NCBI GenBank assembly: GCA_025454715.1
Contig: JALONY010000101.1
Coordinates: 1-7,414, forward strand
Direction of reading: 5' to 3'
DNA: 7,414 nt
Source of the DNA: Anaerolineae bacterium
GTDB lineage: Bacteria; Chloroflexota; Anaerolineae; Aggregatilineales; Phototrophicaceae
Of the stretch, positions 5,448-7,414 are shown one piece after another; positions within the stretch are counted from its first letter, which is position 1, and every line of letters starts with the position of its first letter. A program made the position numbers and the translations under genes. The notes under the pieces were generated by a model. That model saw only the letters and a list, made by a program, of their open reading frames with translations. It was not told where the DNA came from and made no database searches.

Positions 5448-5846
5448 CTACCCCTCACCGGCCTCCCACGCTGGCGCGCCTGCCCCGCCCACCACCAGCA
5501 CGCGCAACGCCAGCAGCGCGCATTTTTGGCGCGTCGGCATCAGCGGCAGGCCAATCTGCGCCAGCACCTCGCCACGGGTGATGCGAAGCGCGTCGGCCAG
5601 CCGCATCCCCACCAGCTTCTCACCCAGCAACGAGGCCGAGGCTTGGCTGATGGCGCACCCCGCCCCTTCCCAGCCCACCGCCTCAATCACCCCGCCCTCG
5701 CCCAAGCGCAGAGTCAGGCGCAGGTGGTCGCCGCACAACGGGTTATGCTCATGATGATCGAAGTCATTGGGCGTCAGCGCGCCCCAATTGCGCCGGTTGT
5801 TGGCGGTCTCGAGGATGATTTGGCGGTACTCATCGGGCGTGAACAT
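5448..5846 (-). CDS. sufU: SufU-type Fe-S cluster assembly protein (short variant)
   Basis: This protein acts with SufS in Fe-S cluster assembly, either as a zinc-dependent persulfide acceptor (as in Bacillus SufU) or as a scaffold. It has 132 residues, with three metal/sulfur-binding cysteines and the conserved Asp visible. They are C38 and D40 (NPLCGDH), C64 (GAGCAISQASAS) and C109 (RQKCALLAL). The KC pair at the third cysteine is SufU-like, whereas IscU has HC there. However, C64 to C109 is only 45 residues. This is close to IscU and shorter than classic Bacillus SufU (about 62), so the SufU-specific insert of about 18-20 residues is missing. The ATG at 5846 lies inside the end of sufS, with a 17-base overlap, so translation is probably coupled. 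It ends at TAG 5448-5450 with a Gly/Ala-rich tail after the last helix that looks unconserved. Confidence 0.88.
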   Translation of the reverse strand: MFTPDEYRQIILETANNRRNWGALTPNDFDHHEHNPLCGDHLRLTLRLGEGGVIEAVGWEGAGCAISQASASLLGEKLVGMRLADALRITRGEVLAQIGLPLMPTRQKCALLALRVLVVGGAGAPAWEAGEG

Positions 5847-7062
5847 GCGTCAAGTCCTTCAAGGCTTGGGCGAACGTGTCGATTTCTGCACGGGTATTAT
5901 AAATCCCCAAGCTGGCGCGGGTGGTGGCCACCAAGCCCAAATGCGCGTGCAACGGCATGGCGCAGTGATGCCCCGCCCGCACCGCGATGCCCGCCGAGTC
6001 GAGCAACTGCGCCACGTCGTGCGGGTGTACCCCCTCGACCGTGAAGGCCAAGACCGGCGCACGCTTGACCGAACGCCCGACCACCTCGACGCCCGCGATG
6101 TCGGCCAGCCACGCCAGCGCGTAGGCCGTCAGTTCCGAGAGGTGCGCGTGCACCGCCTCCATGCCCAAGGTGCTCAGATAATCGACCGCCGCGCCCAACC
6201 CGATGGCTTGTGCGATGGGTGGCGTTCCGGCCTCGAAACGGGCGGGTGGCGCGGCGTAGGTGCTGCCGCTGAGCGTGACCGTCTCGATCATGTCGCCGCC
6301 GCCCATCCATGGCGGCATCGCCTCCAAAATCGCACGGCGGCCATACAATACCCCGATTCCGGTCGGGCCGTACATTTTATGGCCGCTGAAGGCGTAAAAA
6401 TCGACCTCCAGCGCCGCCACATCGACCGCGTGATGCGCCACCATCTGCGCGCCATCGGCCAAGACCAGCGCACCGGCGGCATGGGCGAGGCGCACCATCG
6501 TCCGCACCGAGTTGACCGTGCCCAGCACGTTGGAGGCGTGCGTCAGCGCCACCAAGCGCACCCGCCCCTCGGACAGCACGCGCTCGGCCTCGGCCATGTC
6601 CAACGTGCCGTCGGGCAACACCCCCAAGTAGTGAATCTCAAAACCGCGCTCGGCGGCCAACATCTGCCACGGCACGAGGTTGGCGTGGTGCTCCATCACG
6701 GTCGTGAGCACCACATCCCCCGCCCGCAGGTTGGCGCGCCCCCATGTGTTGGCCACGAGGTTGATCGACTCGGTCGTGCCGCGGGTGAACACCACCTCGC
6801 GGCGCGAAGCGGCGTTGATGAAGCGGGCGACCTTGCGACGGGCGGCCTCGTAAGCCTCGGTCGCCTCCTCGCTCAGGCGGTGGATGCCGCGGTGGACGTT
6901 GGCATTGTGGTGGGTATAAAACTGCGTCAGCGCGTCGAGCACCGCTTGCGGTTTTTGGCTGGTTGCGCCGTTATCGAAGTAGATGAGCGGCACATCGGCA
7001 TGATGCGGCTGTGACAAGATTGGGAAATCGCCGCGCACCCGCGACACCTCGTAAGACGGCAT
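5830..7062 (-). CDS. sufS: Cysteine desulfurase SufS
   Basis: SufS is a PLP enzyme that removes sulfur from L-cysteine, giving alanine and an enzyme persulfide for Fe-S cluster assembly in the cytoplasm. The ATG at 7062 gives 410 residues, matching the family's length of about 406. It has AGGGGA a few bases upstream, while the frame extends to an ATG at 7125 with a poorer site and non-conserved residues. Motifs seen are YFDNGATSQKP (28-38), NVHRGIHRLS (55-64), RGTTESIN (94-101) and EHHANLVPW (124-132). Further on are ADGAQ (202-206), the PLP lysine K229 in SGHKMYGPTG, RAGHHCAMPLH (362-372) with catalytic C367, and R382 in TRAS. The short active-site loop and the RxGHHC motif mark the group II (SufS) type rather than NifS/IscS. 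It is followed directly by sufU in an overlapping pair. No sufBCD is in the window. Confidence 0.95.
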   Translation of the reverse strand: MPSYEVSRVRGDFPILSQPHHADVPLIYFDNGATSQKPQAVLDALTQFYTHHNANVHRGIHRLSEEATEAYEAARRKVARFINAASRREVVFTRGTTESINLVANTWGRANLRAGDVVLTTVMEHHANLVPWQMLAAERGFEIHYLGVLPDGTLDMAEAERVLSEGRVRLVALTHASNVLGTVNSVRTMVRLAHAAGALVLADGAQMVAHHAVDVAALEVDFYAFSGHKMYGPTGIGVLYGRRAILEAMPPWMGGGDMIETVTLSGSTYAAPPARFEAGTPPIAQAIGLGAAVDYLSTLGMEAVHAHLSELTAYALAWLADIAGVEVVGRSVKRAPVLAFTVEGVHPHDVAQLLDSAGIAVRAGHHCAMPLHAHLGLVATTRASLGIYNTRAEIDTFAQALKDLTHVHAR

Positions 7063-7262
7063 GGCATCCCCTGCTTTCTGGTTGGCGGGCGCGGCGCAAG
7101 AGACACGCCCCGCCCGATTTTTCATTCCAGTGTACGCCGGTTGGGGGCTGAGCGGGGGCGTCGGTTGTCACCTAAAACAGGGGAGGAGTGTCACGGGCGT
7201 TTGTAGTACACTACCCACATCGGACATCATCCCAAGACCTTGCACGACTGGAGAACCGCACC
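7063..7262. promoter_or_regulatory. Divergent intergenic region between sufS and hisS
   Basis: This 200-base region should carry promoters for both the minus-strand suf pair and plus-strand hisS, but no strong -35/-10 pair is visible for either. Possible elements are a direct repeat of TGTCAC at 7166-7171 and 7189-7194 (23 bases apart) and a small inverted repeat GTAGT-AC-ACTAC at 7203-7214. The latter overlaps a TACACT (7207-7212) that could serve as a weak -10 for hisS. Confidence 0.35.
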
Positions 7263-7414
7263 GTGAGCCAAACCCGTATTCAGCCCCGCCTTCCCAAAGG
7301 GATGCGCGATTTTTTGCCCGCCGAGATGATCAAGCGCGAGTATGTGTTCGGCGTGGTGCGCGAGGTCTTCCATCTGTACGGGTTCGAGCCGCTCTCGACG
7401 CCGGTGATGGAGCT
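7263..7414 (+). CDS. hisS: Histidyl-tRNA synthetase, N-terminal part (cut by window)
   Basis: A GTG start at 7263, with GGAG 9 bases upstream (7250-7253), opens a frame that runs off the right edge after 50 complete codons. The start of the protein reads [14 protein letters not shown] at residues 9-22, then a helix and [14 protein letters not shown]. This is the characteristic N-terminus of class II histidyl-tRNA synthetase, where PKG/PRG-x-x-D-x-x-P leads into the first conserved helix and the 'YGF-x-x-x-x-TP-x-x-E' strand of motif 1. The enzyme charges tRNA-His with histidine using ATP. A HisZ-type paralogue cannot be excluded from this fragment, but the PKGMRDFLP start favours HisS. Confidence 0.87.
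   Translation, partial: MSQTRIQPRLPKGMRDFLPAEMIKREYVFGVVREVFHLYGFEPLSTPVME

Noticed and set aside
5249..5458. 70-residue N-terminal extension of the aminotransferase
   Set aside because: The extension runs through a TATAAT box and the end of sufU, is not like the family N-terminus, and the ATG at 5248 has a strong GGAGG at ideal spacing.
5767..7014. Long plus-strand open frame (415 codons) opposite sufS
   Set aside because: Antisense shadow of a clearly conserved SufS. The product is Arg/His-rich and low-complexity.
7063..7125. 21-residue N-terminal extension of SufS
   Set aside because: The upstream ATG has no proper ribosome binding site and the extra residues are not SufS-like. The start at 7062 gives the usual family length.
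1..7414. tRNA or other structured RNA gene
   Set aside because: No cloverleaf-like sequence, T-loop consensus (GGTTCGAATCC) or riboswitch core was recognised in the intergenic stretches. The GGTTCGAGCC near 7381 lies inside the hisS coding frame.

Overview
The window reads as a bacterial chromosome segment with two halves of different composition. Positions 1 to about 2860 are AT-rich by eye (roughly 40-45% GC). They carry three plus-strand genes of little-known function. From about 2860 to the end the DNA is clearly GC-rich (above 60% by eye) and carries five housekeeping genes. Four are on the minus strand, and the fifth is the start of a divergent plus-strand gene. The gene content suggests a moderately high-GC environmental bacterium, possibly Chloroflexota. 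The grounds are an ACT-less SerA beside a class V aminotransferase, and a SufS/SufU pair with a short SufU. This lineage guess is inference only.

Left part: a beta-propeller protein cut by the left window edge (1-1152) has seven recognisable blade motifs. An ill-defined 281-base gap follows, holding a possible small membrane ORF and a good sigma70-type promoter. Next come a DUF4288-like gene (1434-1802) and a membrane-anchored or secreted TolB/PD40-like beta-propeller protein (1897-2853). No mobile-element gene is visible, but the composition and content look accessory.

Junction (2854-3118): 207 bases without a convincing gene, then a strong intrinsic terminator that ends the minus-strand serA transcript.

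Right part, read in minus-strand transcription order: sufS (cysteine desulfurase) and sufU (Fe-S assembly protein) overlap by 17 bases. A 199-base intergenic region with a perfect TATAAT box and repeated GCCCTCG motifs follows. Then come a class V alanine/serine-glyoxylate-type aminotransferase and serA (D-3-phosphoglycerate dehydrogenase). The last two probably supply serine from 3-phosphoglycerate, with the class V enzyme a candidate for the SerC (phosphoserine aminotransferase) step. Serine is the precursor of cysteine, the sulfur donor used by SufS, so the four minus-strand genes are metabolically connected. The start of hisS (histidyl-tRNA synthetase) lies divergently at 7263 and runs off the right edge.

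No tRNA, rRNA, CRISPR array, insertion sequence or clearly novel multi-gene system was recognised. The least explained material is the AT-rich propeller/DUF4288 cluster and the 2854-3060 spacer.
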